Shown: positions 44,608-52,762, counted from the stretch's first letter. The stretch is DNA of 64,000 nucleotides from Candidatus Dadabacteria bacterium (GCA_951812735.1 OX638332.1:938732-1002731); one strand, 5' to 3'. The notes: generated by a model not told the origin, from the sequence alone. A program made the numbers and translations.

Positions 44608-44674
44608 AAACGCCCTTTAAGAACAGCAAAACCATTTTTAAAATTTGGCAAAAATATCTTTCAAACCATAATGG

Positions 44675-45337
44675 TCATGTTTTCTCATCGAGAATTTGGG
44701 CGCAGTTGAGGGGACCACCTAAATCGAAATAATAGTGGTCGCAAAATATACGTTTCCCCTCTTTGTTTTTCTCGAATTTGTGCAGAGCGGTAGGAACGAT
44801 CAGCCTAAATTCGTACTCCTCCGAAAATTTGCTAGGTTTTTGGCGGGTAGACAACTCGTATATTTCACTGAGGGTCGGTTCTGTATCCCGGCGTTGGTTC
44901 TCGTCATACCTGACTTTGCAACATTCAACTACCATGTCGGCAAACGGGTGTGTAGGATCTAGCTTGCAAAATGTATCAGTCAGTTTTTGGCCTAACTCGA
45001 TGGGATTGGTAATTCGAACAACGTGCTGCTTCCCGAACTTCTCTTTTAGTTTAGCAATGTTGGCCCTCCGCGGATCTGTAAAACTAAGGATATACATTGG
45101 ACTGGCATAGGTTGCGATGTTGTAGATGTAACCTAGACCCTCACTTGGAGCGATGAATAAACCCGTGCCCTCACTTGGATCATTTATTGTTTGGTCCTCA
45201 ACACCTTTGTAGTAGTCCAGTGATCCAATCCGGATGTTCCCAGAAATAAATTCCTCCGCATGCTCTCTCTCTTCGAAGAACCGGAGCAACTCCGGAGGAT
45301 AATCGCCAAACGTCAATTTATCTTTTCCATCATTCAT
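44675..45337 (-). CDS. DUF2971-like protein
   Basis: 220 residues. The pattern of an early INDPSEG and a later EEYEFRLIV resembles DUF2971 proteins, which are found in phage-defence and other accessory islands with no proven activity. The match is not strong. A clear AAGGAGGTAGT site precedes the ATG. The 5' leader is duplicated (45341-45499) and contains two palindromes, which suggests tight regulation. It lies next to an IS3 remnant. Confidence 0.5.
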   Translation of the reverse strand: MNDGKDKLTFGDYPPELLRFFEEREHAEEFISGNIRIGSLDYYKGVEDQTINDPSEGTGLFIAPSEGLGYIYNIATYASPMYILSFTDPRRANIAKLKEKFGKQHVVRITNPIELGQKLTDTFCKLDPTHPFADMVVECCKVRYDENQRRDTEPTLSEIYELSTRQKPSKFSEEYEFRLIVPTALHKFEKNKEGKRIFCDHYYFDLGGPLNCAQILDEKT

Positions 45338-45340
45338 TTG

Positions 45341-45499
45341 TACTACCTCCTTAAAACTCGTTAGTATCTATTGATACTGTCCACCTTAAGGTGTTCCCGA
45401 CGCTCAGAAAATCCCGCCTATCGATCTTACTACCTCCTTAAAACTCGTTAGTATCTACTAATACTATCCACCTTAAGGTGTTCCCGACGCTCAGAAAAT
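45341..45499. repeat. Two direct 72-bp repeats in the leader of the DUF2971-like gene
   Basis: Copies at 45341-45412 and 45428-45499 differ at three positions only. Each contains, on the minus strand, a ribosome-binding site, a 12-bp palindrome CACCTTAAGGTG (45382-45393; 45469-45480) and an AGTATC/GATACT inverted repeat (imperfect in the second copy). The second copy's ribosome-binding site has no start codon after it. Confidence 0.85.
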
Positions 45500-45504
45500 A
45501 GAAG

Positions 45505-45862
45505 TGGACCCCAATGTTAGGACAGTTTTTTCGTTTTCTTAAGTGTATTCCAACCATTTTCAAGCCACTTTTGGTAATCCACGAGGCAGACCATAGTAAA
45601 CCTGATCTGGCGTAGATCTATCAAGACCCTGATGTCGCCGACGAGTATTGTAAAAATCTATCCATTCCCCAATCCCTTCCTTCGCCGAGCGAACCGAATC
45701 ATAGGCCTTAAGATACACTTCCTCGTATTTTAAACTCCTCCATAATCTCTCAATAAACACATTGTCCATCCAGCTTCTCTTCCCGTCCATACTGATCCTT
45801 ATGCCGTTTCTCTTCAATACCCCCGTAAACCCCCGGTATAACGAGAAAAATAGTTTTGCCAT
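45505..45862 (-). pseudogene. IS3-family transposase C-terminal remnant
   Basis: Minus-strand reading gives about 90 residues of the integrase end: GIRISMDGKRSWMDNVFIE, then LWRSLKYEEVYLKAYDS and FYNTRRRHQGLDRSTP, typical of IS3-family OrfB. The N-terminal two thirds are missing. The other end of the fragment has GTGGACCCCAATGTTAGGACA (its core CCCCAATGTTAGGACA), which resembles an IS3-family terminus at about 45505. The first ten residues of the open frame come from unrelated sequence. Confidence 0.75.
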
Positions 45863-45895
45863 TTTGGAAAGATAATTTTGCCACGAAATCTATAA
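45861..45895. repeat. IS-end-like repeat, related sequence
   Basis: On the minus strand it reads GTGGCAAAATTATCTTTCC, a loose match to the GGAAGACAT-AA-TTGCCAC motif of copies at 42898 and 46863. It adjoins the IS3 remnant. Confidence 0.3.
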
Positions 45896-46008
45896 GACAA
45901 CAGTATGATATTGGCAGAGATCACGAATAAATTAAATAGTTCGCTTAAGTTTAAAGGTGCGTCAACCGGCCTTTAAACGGGTTTGAAAGGATGGTTTATG
46001 GTGTGTTC

Positions 46009-46269
46009 TTACGTGGCCACGGTTCTTTCAATAGACGTGGTTCCCGACGGTATGGCGCGGGCCTCAATCGTGACGACTGCCCGTAGCGAGAGCTGGAGCC
46101 AGTTGCTCGGAGCCCCATTAGGTACCAGCTTGACGCCGATTACTCTAAGCCTGTTCCCCAGCGCCCTTATTGGGCGGTTGAGGGTATATAAACAGACTTT
46201 AACTAGGTTGTAACCAGTCGGCGACATTAGATAAGAAATCGAAAAAACTTTGCTGACATTGGGCTTCAC
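46009..46269 (-). pseudogene. Duplicated 3' fragment of the phage end-protein gene
   Basis: The last 54 residues (from IRALGN on) match the end of the protein coded at 46913-47500, including the identical SIERTVAT ending. The matching DNA is 45998-46172 against 46902-47076, exactly 904 bases apart. The N-terminal residues of the open frame come from elsewhere. It has no start of its own and is probably not a functional gene. Confidence 0.8.
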
Positions 46270-46861
46270 TTCTTTCTTCTCTTTTTCCTATCTGTTCTAG
46301 TAGTCTTTTACGTAGTATTTTAATCTTGCTGTGCTCTCTTCGCATCAGCGGTGCGAGGGCTACAAGTTTTTTGTGGAGTTCATGTGATAAGGAGTTGTCC
46401 TTTTCCACTTTTTCATATCGAACTAAGAGCTCGCTGTTAGTTTTGTAAGAATCTAAGAGTGCCTTTGACAGCGTGTATGCCTTCACAATATCCCTACGCA
46501 AATCTTCGTCCTCGATCTGCCCAATAACATGTGCATTTGAGTTATAGATGGTGAAATAATCTCGAGAGGGATCCCATTTGTAAGGAAAGTAGGATCCCTT
46601 TTCTAATTTCTCCATCCTATTTCCCATAGCCTCCATATAGCGTTCCCAGAGCACTGTAATCTCAACGTGAATTGCTTGAAGGACACCTTCAACTTCCTCA
46701 CATCGACGGATCTCATCACGCTTGATCTGGTTATGATAAGCGAACCATGCACCCGTGAGGACAAGAATAACAGGCATCATTGATTTTGCAACGACACGCA
46801 GAGTGTTGAGTGAGAGAAATTTTGTGTTCATGGCATTATCTTTTTTCCTAATCATTTTCAT
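46199..46861 (-). CDS. Membrane-anchored helical protein inserted between phage fragments
   Basis: 220 residues. A start ten codons later is also possible. One membrane segment lies near residues 28-46 (MMPVILVLTGAWFAYH), then a long helical part with acidic and basic heptads (about 50-210) and a Lys/Arg-rich end. I see no known domain. It lies between two copies of a phage-gene end, which marks it as a later insertion, and a TATAAT sits just before its start within IS-end-like sequence. It may be a phage 'moron' or defence-type gene; this is not shown by sequence. Confidence 0.55.
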   Translation of the reverse strand: MKMIRKKDNAMNTKFLSLNTLRVVAKSMMPVILVLTGAWFAYHNQIKRDEIRRCEEVEGVLQAIHVEITVLWERYMEAMGNRMEKLEKGSYFPYKWDPSRDYFTIYNSNAHVIGQIEDEDLRRDIVKAYTLSKALLDSYKTNSELLVRYEKVEKDNSLSHELHKKLVALAPLMRREHSKIKILRKRLLEQIGKREERSEAQCQQSFFDFLSNVADWLQPS

Positions 46862-46862
46862 C

Positions 46863-46895
46863 TATTATAACGGGAAAAATCAAATTGCCGAACGG
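46863..46895. repeat. IS-end-like repeat, copy B
   Basis: 33 bases matching 42898-42930 with about six changes. Both contain TAACGG, an A-rich centre, AAATTGCC and AACGG. It lies directly upstream of the inserted membrane gene and supplies its TATAAT. Confidence 0.5.
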
Positions 46896-46912
46896 CCCTT
46901 GAATGGTGTGTA

Positions 46913-47500
46913 TTAAGTGGCCACGGTTCTTTCAATAGACGCGGTTCCCGACGGTACGGCGCGTACCTCAATCGTGACGACTGCCTGCATCGAGAGCTGG
47001 AGCCGGTTGCCCGGAGCACCACCAGGTCTCAGCCTGACGCTGGTTGTTTTAAGCCCGTTCCCCAGCGCCCTTATTGTGTATGACGTGCTCGTGTAAGTCA
47101 CCCACGCACTCTGCCCCATATACTGGAAATCCACATCTATTCGCAGCCAGCCGAAGTTCGTCGGCGGGTTATAAGAGGAGGGGAACGATACGTTCACGTA
47201 CGGCCAGTCGTCCACTAGGGCTAGATCCTCCTTGCCCCCTACTACGGTGGTGGTCGGCACCTGAATGGGGGTCTGGGCTGGGCTGCCCTCCGTCGCTTCA
47301 ATTACAATGCTCGGAATATACGAGTCGTTGTCGCTTGTAATCTGCCAAGTCTCCCGCGAGGTAATGCTTCCGGACACAGTGAATGTTTTTTGCGTTTCTC
47401 CTGGGGAGAAGTAATGCGCGCCGCCGTAGCCAAACCATGTTGGGCTCGGCCTCTCAATAGCAAAATCCACCCGTCGCGACTGTGTCGGGAACCGGAACAT
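46913..47500 (-). CDS. Phage tail-module protein, 5' end truncated
   Basis: 195 residues as an open frame. The first 17 or so come from the IS1182 remnant read in another frame, so the true gene has lost its 5' end. The remainder is beta-rich with Ser, Thr and Tyr (GYGGAHYFSPGETQKTFTVSG, shortened to its core GYGGAHYFSPG), as in phage tail-tip and receptor-binding proteins. The end matches the duplicated fragment at 46009. Expression is doubtful. Confidence 0.55.
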   Translation of the reverse strand: MFRFPTQSRRVDFAIERPSPTWFGYGGAHYFSPGETQKTFTVSGSITSRETWQITSDNDSYIPSIVIEATEGSPAQTPIQVPTTTVVGGKEDLALVDDWPYVNVSFPSSYNPPTNFGWLRIDVDFQYMGQSAWVTYTSTSYTIRALGNGLKTTSVRLRPGGAPGNRLQLSMQAVVTIEVRAVPSGTASIERTVAT

Positions 47501-47578
47501 AAACCGTTATATCCTCATCCTCGCACCGCTTAAGTTGCGTGCTCTCGTAATAACCCCCCAACAGCGCTTTTTCTACGT
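47452..47578 (-). pseudogene. IS1182-family transposase fragment
   Basis: Between the two phage genes a minus-strand frame reads about 40 residues: EKALLGGYYESTQLKRCEDE, then DITVYVPVPDTVAT. The GYYES..LKxCEDxxITVYVP pattern is typical of IS1182-family transposases just before their C-terminal part. It is closed by stops on both sides and is far below full length. Confidence 0.65.
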
Positions 47579-47585
47579 CTTATTC

Positions 47586-50500
47586 TCACAAATAAGTCCA
47601 CTCGGAATTAAGATATGGAATGGTTCCTAGCAGCCAGGAAGCGTTCGCGAGAGCCTGGATTCTCACTCCTGTGAATGGTACAGATTGAAGAAAGGAGGCA
47701 GGCGGTTCTCCCACGTCGCTCTGTCGTCGGCTTCCTTCGTGCACGAAGCTAATTCTGTAAGCTCTAGCATTAGGAACAAGATTCCAGGTGTATCTCTGAG
47801 ATTGATTCAGACTCCCTTCAAAATAACGCTGAAACCCAGTGGGGGCCCCAAGTCGTTCCCACTGTTCTTGGGGCGGAAGCGGCGGAACATATCTCCCGAC
47901 ATTGATCACAACGGAATCAGTCGCACTTGTCGTCCCATCACTCACCGTCAGCTGAAATTCCAAGATGTGGCTGGAGCTCGTCGAAGGAGCCGTAAAACTG
48001 GCCCGCTCCGAGGTCGGGTTTGAAATCGATACGGGCGCTCCCGACAGCTGTTCCCAGAAATAGGTGAGATTGTCACCATCCGGATCGTGAGAGTATGAAC
48101 CATTGAGCGTTACGGATGCTCCAGCTCCTACGCTCCTGTCAATGCCGGCACTTGCAACCGGAGCAGTGTTTACCAGAAAGGAAACAGGGAACCCGAGCAA
48201 TTCCTTATTCTCTGATACCGAGTATACGACCACCGTATAGGAAGCGATCTCCAAAGGAAGGTTGAACCGGGCTTTTCGTGACGTTGTCGAGAGCCTGTCA
48301 ACAACCAGTTCTTCGTCCGTAACTCGCTGAGGAGTTCCGGTGTTCCCCAAAACCAGCCAGACTTGAGCTCCCGAGTAGTTTTCGGGAGGGACCTCGTAGC
48401 TTAATTCGCAGACGAAGACGCTTTCATCTCCCGACCCGACGCTCCTGGTTTGCGCAAACAGGTTTCGTATTGGTTCCGGATGTGTCTGAGAGAAGTCAGT
48501 AGGAGGCTTAAAGGAACTCTCGTTTAAGTGGAAATCTCTTTCCCCATACGGATATTTGAGGACTCCGCTCAGGCGGTCAAGATCGCTGGGGTCCGATAGA
48601 TAAATGTCGGGCAAGGGAACGAGCTCAAGTTGGATAAATGCGTCGCAAGTTTCTTCCTTCCTCGCGACTTCCCAATCGGTTTCACTGTCGAGAATGTTAT
48701 TGGAAACTTTTATCCTCTCGCCGACTTTTATGCTATCCCTCGAGAGTATGATAGCGGCGGCATCCACAGAGACTCGGAGCCTCCTGTTGTGTGCCAGGCG
48801 CGTCTGCTTCTCTCGCCACAGGACAATATCTGCGGTCAGCTGATCGTAAACAAACGGAAGGTCGACAGCAGCTCTTCTTCCCATCTTTCTTACAGATTCC
48901 GCTGCTTGCTCCTCAGCGTCTGCATCTGTAGGTGGCAGAGACAGATCGAATTTCCCGTCACCGTCCGGACGGAAATTGACGACGAGTTCCTTGGTGAGCT
49001 CCGAGAGAGGATCCATTACAACCTCGGGCAACTCCAGCTGTTGAGTCAGATCTTCGGGCAGGACTTTCGCAATGTAGTCTCCGGAGCCTGGCGTCGGCTC
49101 CGGTTCGCGAAAGTGTAAAGATATTCCTTTTGGATCGCGAGCGAGTTTGAACGGCCGGATCTTCGCGGCTTCCTCGACGAGCGCAGCCACGGTCGTTTCC
49201 CTGGTTATAGCTCCTTCCATTTTCAGGTCCAGCATTGAGGACTCGGCTGCCGTAAAGGACTCGACATCTATCTCGTCATTCTTGATCCCAAGGCCCCATG
49301 TGTTGTCCTGGAGCAGACAGCGGATAAACTGTGCCGGGCTTGAGGAGAGAGTGGGATCTTGGCTTTGGAAACCTTCCACGTCTGCGGTGATTTCTCCAGT
49401 ATATTTCACAGCAAAGCGCATAAAGGCATACCCGGGCCACGGGTAGTCCTGGGATCCGTCGAAGAATCGGAACCCTCGGAGCCGGTAATTGTTATAGTCG
49501 AGAGCATTGACGGCGGAGAGGGTTACAGAGTTCATTTCGCTGTCGTAGCTCTCTATCGGGATCGCACCCTCTAGCACGTCGCCATTATAAAACTCGATGA
49601 CGAAGTTCGCGTACCAGTCATCCAGCGGCCGGGCAAGGTGATCTTCTAAAGTGAGAGTGTGCTCGCCGTCTGGCAGATTCGTATCGTTCGTGAGATCTCC
49701 GGAGACAAGCTCGGGCAATGCACGACCGTCGTGGTAAACTCTGAACACCTGTTTGAACCGCCTGCCCTGGATGGTCGAGCACGTACCCTCGCCCAGCAGA
49801 TAGTCATAGACGTTAGAGTGATTCACTACTACCTCATCAATGGCGTGTGCGTTCTCGAGGCTTTCTGTGAGCGTGACAGTGTCTGAGCTCAGATTTACAG
49901 CTGAGATCTTCGCGGTCTCAAGGTTGTCGGTGCCGAGCCCTATGGAAATCACGTCTCCCTTCCCCATGCCAGCGGCCGAATTGACTGTGATCTGCGTCGC
50001 TTCCGCGCTTGAGGCCGCTGCAAGGGCGGTCTCGTACCCAACCGCGAGATTCGGGCACTTATGCCGTATCGCTCGGCCGAAGACTATGGGGATCGGCGTA
50101 TTCTGCGCCAGGGAGGTCGGGAACGTCTCTTGAGTAATCTTGCGCCTGGGGAGTGTCTGTTCGAGCTCCTGTATTACCAGGTCGGACATGGAGAGACGAA
50201 CCTCGGTAAGGTTCGTCGTCTGTTCGGAGATCTGCCCGTTGAAGATGAGCCTGGTCGTCTCGGCGAGCGACTGTCCCCAGATCTGAACGTACCACCCTAT
50301 ATAGTTTCGTTGGGAGAGAGCATCGTCCGCGTTGTCGAGTCTGATATTTACGGTTGAGGAGTCCTGGATAAAAAAGTCATAGGAGGAAACCACCGGAATC
50401 TCAAGCAGTCGAGGCGTTGCAAAAAGGCCGCGAGGAAGCTCCGGCCGCAAAGTGTTTGGGACCTTCAGCCTGCCCTGCCGAGTTACAATGCTGGCGTTAG

Positions 50501-50891
50501 GGTCTATCAGCTCTACAAATATCTTCTCTGCCTTAGAGTTTCTCTCGGCTGGACGTGAGGTGTCTGCAAAGTCGATGTCTAGGCAGAAAAGATCCGGAGG
50601 CACTACCCTGGGAGTTGCCTGCGTAAAATGCGTCAGGACGCCGTCCGACTCTGTCGCGGGGAAATCATCGGTCACCCGTAAAGGCCTTGCAAGGTGCGTC
50701 AGGACACCGTCCGACTCTGTCGCGGGGAAGTCATCGGTCACCCGCAAAGGCCTTGCAAGGTGCGTCAGGACACCGTCCGACTCTGTCGCGGGGAAGTCAT
50801 CGGTCACCCGCAAAGGCCTTGCAAGGTGCGTCAGGACACCGCCCGACTCTGTCGCGGGAAAGTCGTCGATCGCCGAAAGACTTATTGCCAC
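47586..50891 (-). CDS. Large phage tail/fibre-like protein with N-terminal repeats and a PKD-like domain
   Basis: 1101 residues; GTG start, 9 bases after the previous gene. Residues 9-88 are four near-identical 22-residue repeats (DDFPATESDGVLTHLARPLR, then VT). Residues 95-800 resemble phage tail-associated proteins, with strand-rich sequence and YIGWYVQIWGQSLAETTRL. At about 915-1000 a PKD/REJ-like domain has ASAGIDRSVGAGASVTLNGS and a DPDGDNLTYFW motif. The last 100 residues are beta-rich. No enzyme motif is visible. Probably a tail-tip or fibre protein. Confidence 0.65.
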   Translation of the reverse strand: MAISLSAIDDFPATESGGVLTHLARPLRVTDDFPATESDGVLTHLARPLRVTDDFPATESDGVLTHLARPLRVTDDFPATESDGVLTHFTQATPRVVPPDLFCLDIDFADTSRPAERNSKAEKIFVELIDPNASIVTRQGRLKVPNTLRPELPRGLFATPRLLEIPVVSSYDFFIQDSSTVNIRLDNADDALSQRNYIGWYVQIWGQSLAETTRLIFNGQISEQTTNLTEVRLSMSDLVIQELEQTLPRRKITQETFPTSLAQNTPIPIVFGRAIRHKCPNLAVGYETALAAASSAEATQITVNSAAGMGKGDVISIGLGTDNLETAKISAVNLSSDTVTLTESLENAHAIDEVVVNHSNVYDYLLGEGTCSTIQGRRFKQVFRVYHDGRALPELVSGDLTNDTNLPDGEHTLTLEDHLARPLDDWYANFVIEFYNGDVLEGAIPIESYDSEMNSVTLSAVNALDYNNYRLRGFRFFDGSQDYPWPGYAFMRFAVKYTGEITADVEGFQSQDPTLSSSPAQFIRCLLQDNTWGLGIKNDEIDVESFTAAESSMLDLKMEGAITRETTVAALVEEAAKIRPFKLARDPKGISLHFREPEPTPGSGDYIAKVLPEDLTQQLELPEVVMDPLSELTKELVVNFRPDGDGKFDLSLPPTDADAEEQAAESVRKMGRRAAVDLPFVYDQLTADIVLWREKQTRLAHNRRLRVSVDAAAIILSRDSIKVGERIKVSNNILDSETDWEVARKEETCDAFIQLELVPLPDIYLSDPSDLDRLSGVLKYPYGERDFHLNESSFKPPTDFSQTHPEPIRNLFAQTRSVGSGDESVFVCELSYEVPPENYSGAQVWLVLGNTGTPQRVTDEELVVDRLSTTSRKARFNLPLEIASYTVVVYSVSENKELLGFPVSFLVNTAPVASAGIDRSVGAGASVTLNGSYSHDPDGDNLTYFWEQLSGAPVSISNPTSERASFTAPSTSSSHILEFQLTVSDGTTSATDSVVINVGRYVPPLPPQEQWERLGAPTGFQRYFEGSLNQSQRYTWNLVPNARAYRISFVHEGSRRQSDVGEPPASFLQSVPFTGVRIQALANASWLLGTIPYLNSEWTYL
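50628..50867 (-). repeat. 66-bp tandem repeat in the large tail-protein gene
   Basis: Three and a half copies of a 66-base unit, nearly identical at DNA level (AAGGCCTTGCAAGGTGCGTC recurs in each), in frame and coding 22 residues each. The first copy and the last differ slightly. High identity suggests recent expansion. Confidence 0.9.
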
Positions 50892-50900
50892 TCAAAGCTC

Positions 50901-51473
50901 CTAAAGAACCGATATAATCGCCAGTTCGCCTGCGGGAATATATACATCGTTTCCGCTGAAAACAGCTTCGGGATCGTTCGTGAGGTCAATCTCATAAAGT
51001 TTGTCGCCCCCGGTAGAAGCCGTGTGAATCGTGATCTCGGTGATATCGCCCCATGATCCGGTCGGAGTGGCGAAATCCAGCTGGCTCGTGTTCCGCAGTT
51101 GCGGGTAGCGAACCACCTCCGCGCCATTTGCGTGATCGTTTACCAAACCGGTTTCGAGAGTTAGGGTGGATTCGCTTATCGCTGTGATTTTCACGCGCTC
51201 TCTGCTTGTGCCCGTGCCGATATGGATTCTATCGTTTACAGACAGGCCGGTTACGCTTGTGAGGGTAACCGTTGTGTCTCCACTCGCCGAATCCGCGCTA
51301 AGCGTCGTCTCAAACTCATCGCTCTCAAAAGTTACTCCGGACGACGAGAGCGATTTTCTCGCGTACGCGTTTCCGCTTACTTCCGTCCCACTGACCCCTA
51401 GACCTATATATCTTGTGGAGCTGAAAAGACCTTTCAGCATCGCTTCAGCACCCTTGTTAGTTGCACCTGGCAT
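50901..51473 (-). CDS. Phage structural protein
   Basis: 190 residues. MPGATNKGAEAML followed by IGLGVSGTEVSGNAYARKS is the common start of a small phage structural family found beside tail genes. The rest is beta-rich with alternating polar residues. A strong AAAGGAGGTAATT site lies before the ATG. It lies 9 bases before the large tail protein and 75 bases after the previous gene. There is no signal peptide. Confidence 0.65.
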   Translation of the reverse strand: MPGATNKGAEAMLKGLFSSTRYIGLGVSGTEVSGNAYARKSLSSSGVTFESDEFETTLSADSASGDTTVTLTSVTGLSVNDRIHIGTGTSRERVKITAISESTLTLETGLVNDHANGAEVVRYPQLRNTSQLDFATPTGSWGDITEITIHTASTGGDKLYEIDLTNDPEAVFSGNDVYIPAGELAIISVL

Positions 51474-51548
51474 CTTAATTACCTCCTTTGTTATTTCACT
51501 TCCAGCGTAAGCGCTGGTGTTGTTTGCCTGTTAAAATCCCCTTACAAG

Positions 51549-52253
51549 TTACAAGACCTCCATCACTACGGGTTGGACCCGCTCGCGCCCGTATTCTGCC
51601 AAAACATGCTTCGCTGTTCGCTGAGAGGATTTTCCAATGATCCACGCCTCGGAGAGATTGCGGCCGAAAAAGAAGAAGTCTCTCTGGGGCGAGAGTGTGC
51701 GGAGTATCTTGTAGATCTTGGAATCGGGGTCCGGCTCCTCTTCGTCTTCGGCTCGAAGATTGATCGTAATATCAAGCATCGGCTCCCGGCCGACGACGCG
51801 TACAAGATCATTGCCGCCTTCCCTCCGTTCGGAACTCACCCTGGGAGACAGGTTACGAGCAAAAGGATAGGTAATGATAACCTCGTCTGTGATCTCGATT
51901 TCATCAGAGACAAGTCAGGCGAGTATCGTTCCCGCGCGCCGATCTCCCACCAGATTCAGGTTCACGTCAATATTAATTGAGGCAGGAGTAAAGGTTCTGA
52001 TCGCGCGGGAGCGGTCGAGATACAGATCCTTTACCGTATCGACACCTGTACCGGCTATGTCCACGGCCGTCGAATCCTGCAGGCGTTCGCAGAAGAGACG
52101 AATTTCATTGCCACCTGCCGCTGCGGGAAGCGTGATATCAAGCGCCGCGTTGATTCCCGCCCCAGGATTCCGTGGGTCGGAATCTTCAATTCGAAAGAGA
52201 CGATCCCCTGAAAGTTCGACCTGAATATCCAGAAATTTCGACACTATGTACAT
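51549..52253 (-). pseudogene. Phage tail protein with an in-frame TGA stop
   Basis: Two open frames in the same phase (52253-51915 and 51839-51549) are joined by coding-like sequence. After GTILA the TGA at 51915-51917 is followed by LVSDEIEITDEVIITYPFAR and the protein goes on without another stop to 51549. Reading through gives 234 residues. Both halves have the beta-rich look of the neighbours. Either the gene is broken by a point change or it uses stop readthrough. The only in-frame start in the second half is a GTG at 51839. The first half overlaps the coiled-coil gene by one base. Confidence 0.7.
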
Positions 52254-52588
52254 CAGGGCCTCCCCGATAAAGCCTGTAACGGTTGCCGCAGACTGCGCTC
52301 AAGCGATGACTCAATCCTGCGCAGAGATCCGCTTATCCTCTCGAGCTCAGAGACCATCCGCGAATGTTGGTTGTGCTGCTCCTCGAGGAGAGACACCTGG
52401 TTGCTCAGGTGGGCGTCGATAATCCTTTTGGTCTCAAGCGATACGGTAAACTGGCGATTATTCACCGCCTCGATGCGCGCCGCGATTTCATTCTGCCTCG
52501 CCACAAGGCCCTGTTGAGTTATGATTTCCTGGCGGGTCTGGTCCTGCACAAGCTTAAGTCCTTCCTCGGCCGCGGCGAACTTTTCCAC
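52253..52588 (-). CDS. Coiled-coil phage-module protein, 5' end truncated
   Basis: 111 residues, GTG start, almost wholly alpha-helical. Coiled coil heptads run through about 20-105 (ARQNEIAARIEAVNNRQ, then HSRMVSELERISGSLRRIES). The frame stays open upstream of the GTG into unrelated peroxidase sequence, so the true start has probably been lost. It overlaps the next gene by one base. It could be a tail chaperone or a tail-fibre assembly protein. Confidence 0.5.
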   Translation of the reverse strand: MEKFAAAEEGLKLVQDQTRQEIITQQGLVARQNEIAARIEAVNNRQFTVSLETKRIIDAHLSNQVSLLEEQHNQHSRMVSELERISGSLRRIESSLERSLRQPLQALSGRP

Positions 52589-52762
52589 ACAATCGTTGCC
52601 CGTCAGTTCAGGGTGTTGCGCGACGGCGATCGTTTCTGGTACCAGCGTAGCCTATCGCAAGATGAACTTAGAGAAATAGAAGAAACAAGTCTCGCCGATA
52701 TTATCCGCAGAAACACAGATGTTGGAAGTGAAATCAGCGTCAACGCATTTATCATTGAGTAG
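52583..52762 (+). pseudogene. C-terminal remnant of an animal-type heme peroxidase
   Basis: About 60 residues in plus frame: FHTIVARQFRVLRDGDRFWY, then LSQDELREIEETSLADII, then RRNTDVGSEISVNAF. This is the distinctive end of animal-type heme peroxidases found in bacteria, with a RLRDGDRFWY core and the Asn of IRRNT. The catalytic His and heme pocket are missing. The region upstream in this frame is antisense to a phage gene, so the peroxidase was cut by the phage insertion or a rearrangement. Confidence 0.75.

Larger units (their letters stand above)
45998..52588 (-). mobile_element. Decayed prophage tail module
   Basis: Minus-strand genes in phage-like order: a coiled-coil protein, a tail-structure protein with an in-frame stop, a small structural protein, a giant tail/fibre protein and a receptor-type end protein. 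Genes are closely packed. There are no head, lysis, integrase or replication genes. It is broken by an IS1182 remnant, a segmental duplication and an inserted membrane gene, and ends beside a peroxidase remnant. The left boundary is uncertain. Confidence 0.6.

Noticed and set aside
45341-45499. CRISPR array
   Set aside because: There are only two copies, each 72 bases with a 15-base spacer, and no cas genes nearby.
50628-50867. CRISPR array or noncoding tandem repeat
   Set aside because: The repeats have no spacers and stay in frame within a large protein gene.
52364-52582. N-terminal half of a plus-strand frame joined to the peroxidase remnant
   Set aside because: This part is antisense to the phage coiled-coil gene and is unlike any peroxidase.
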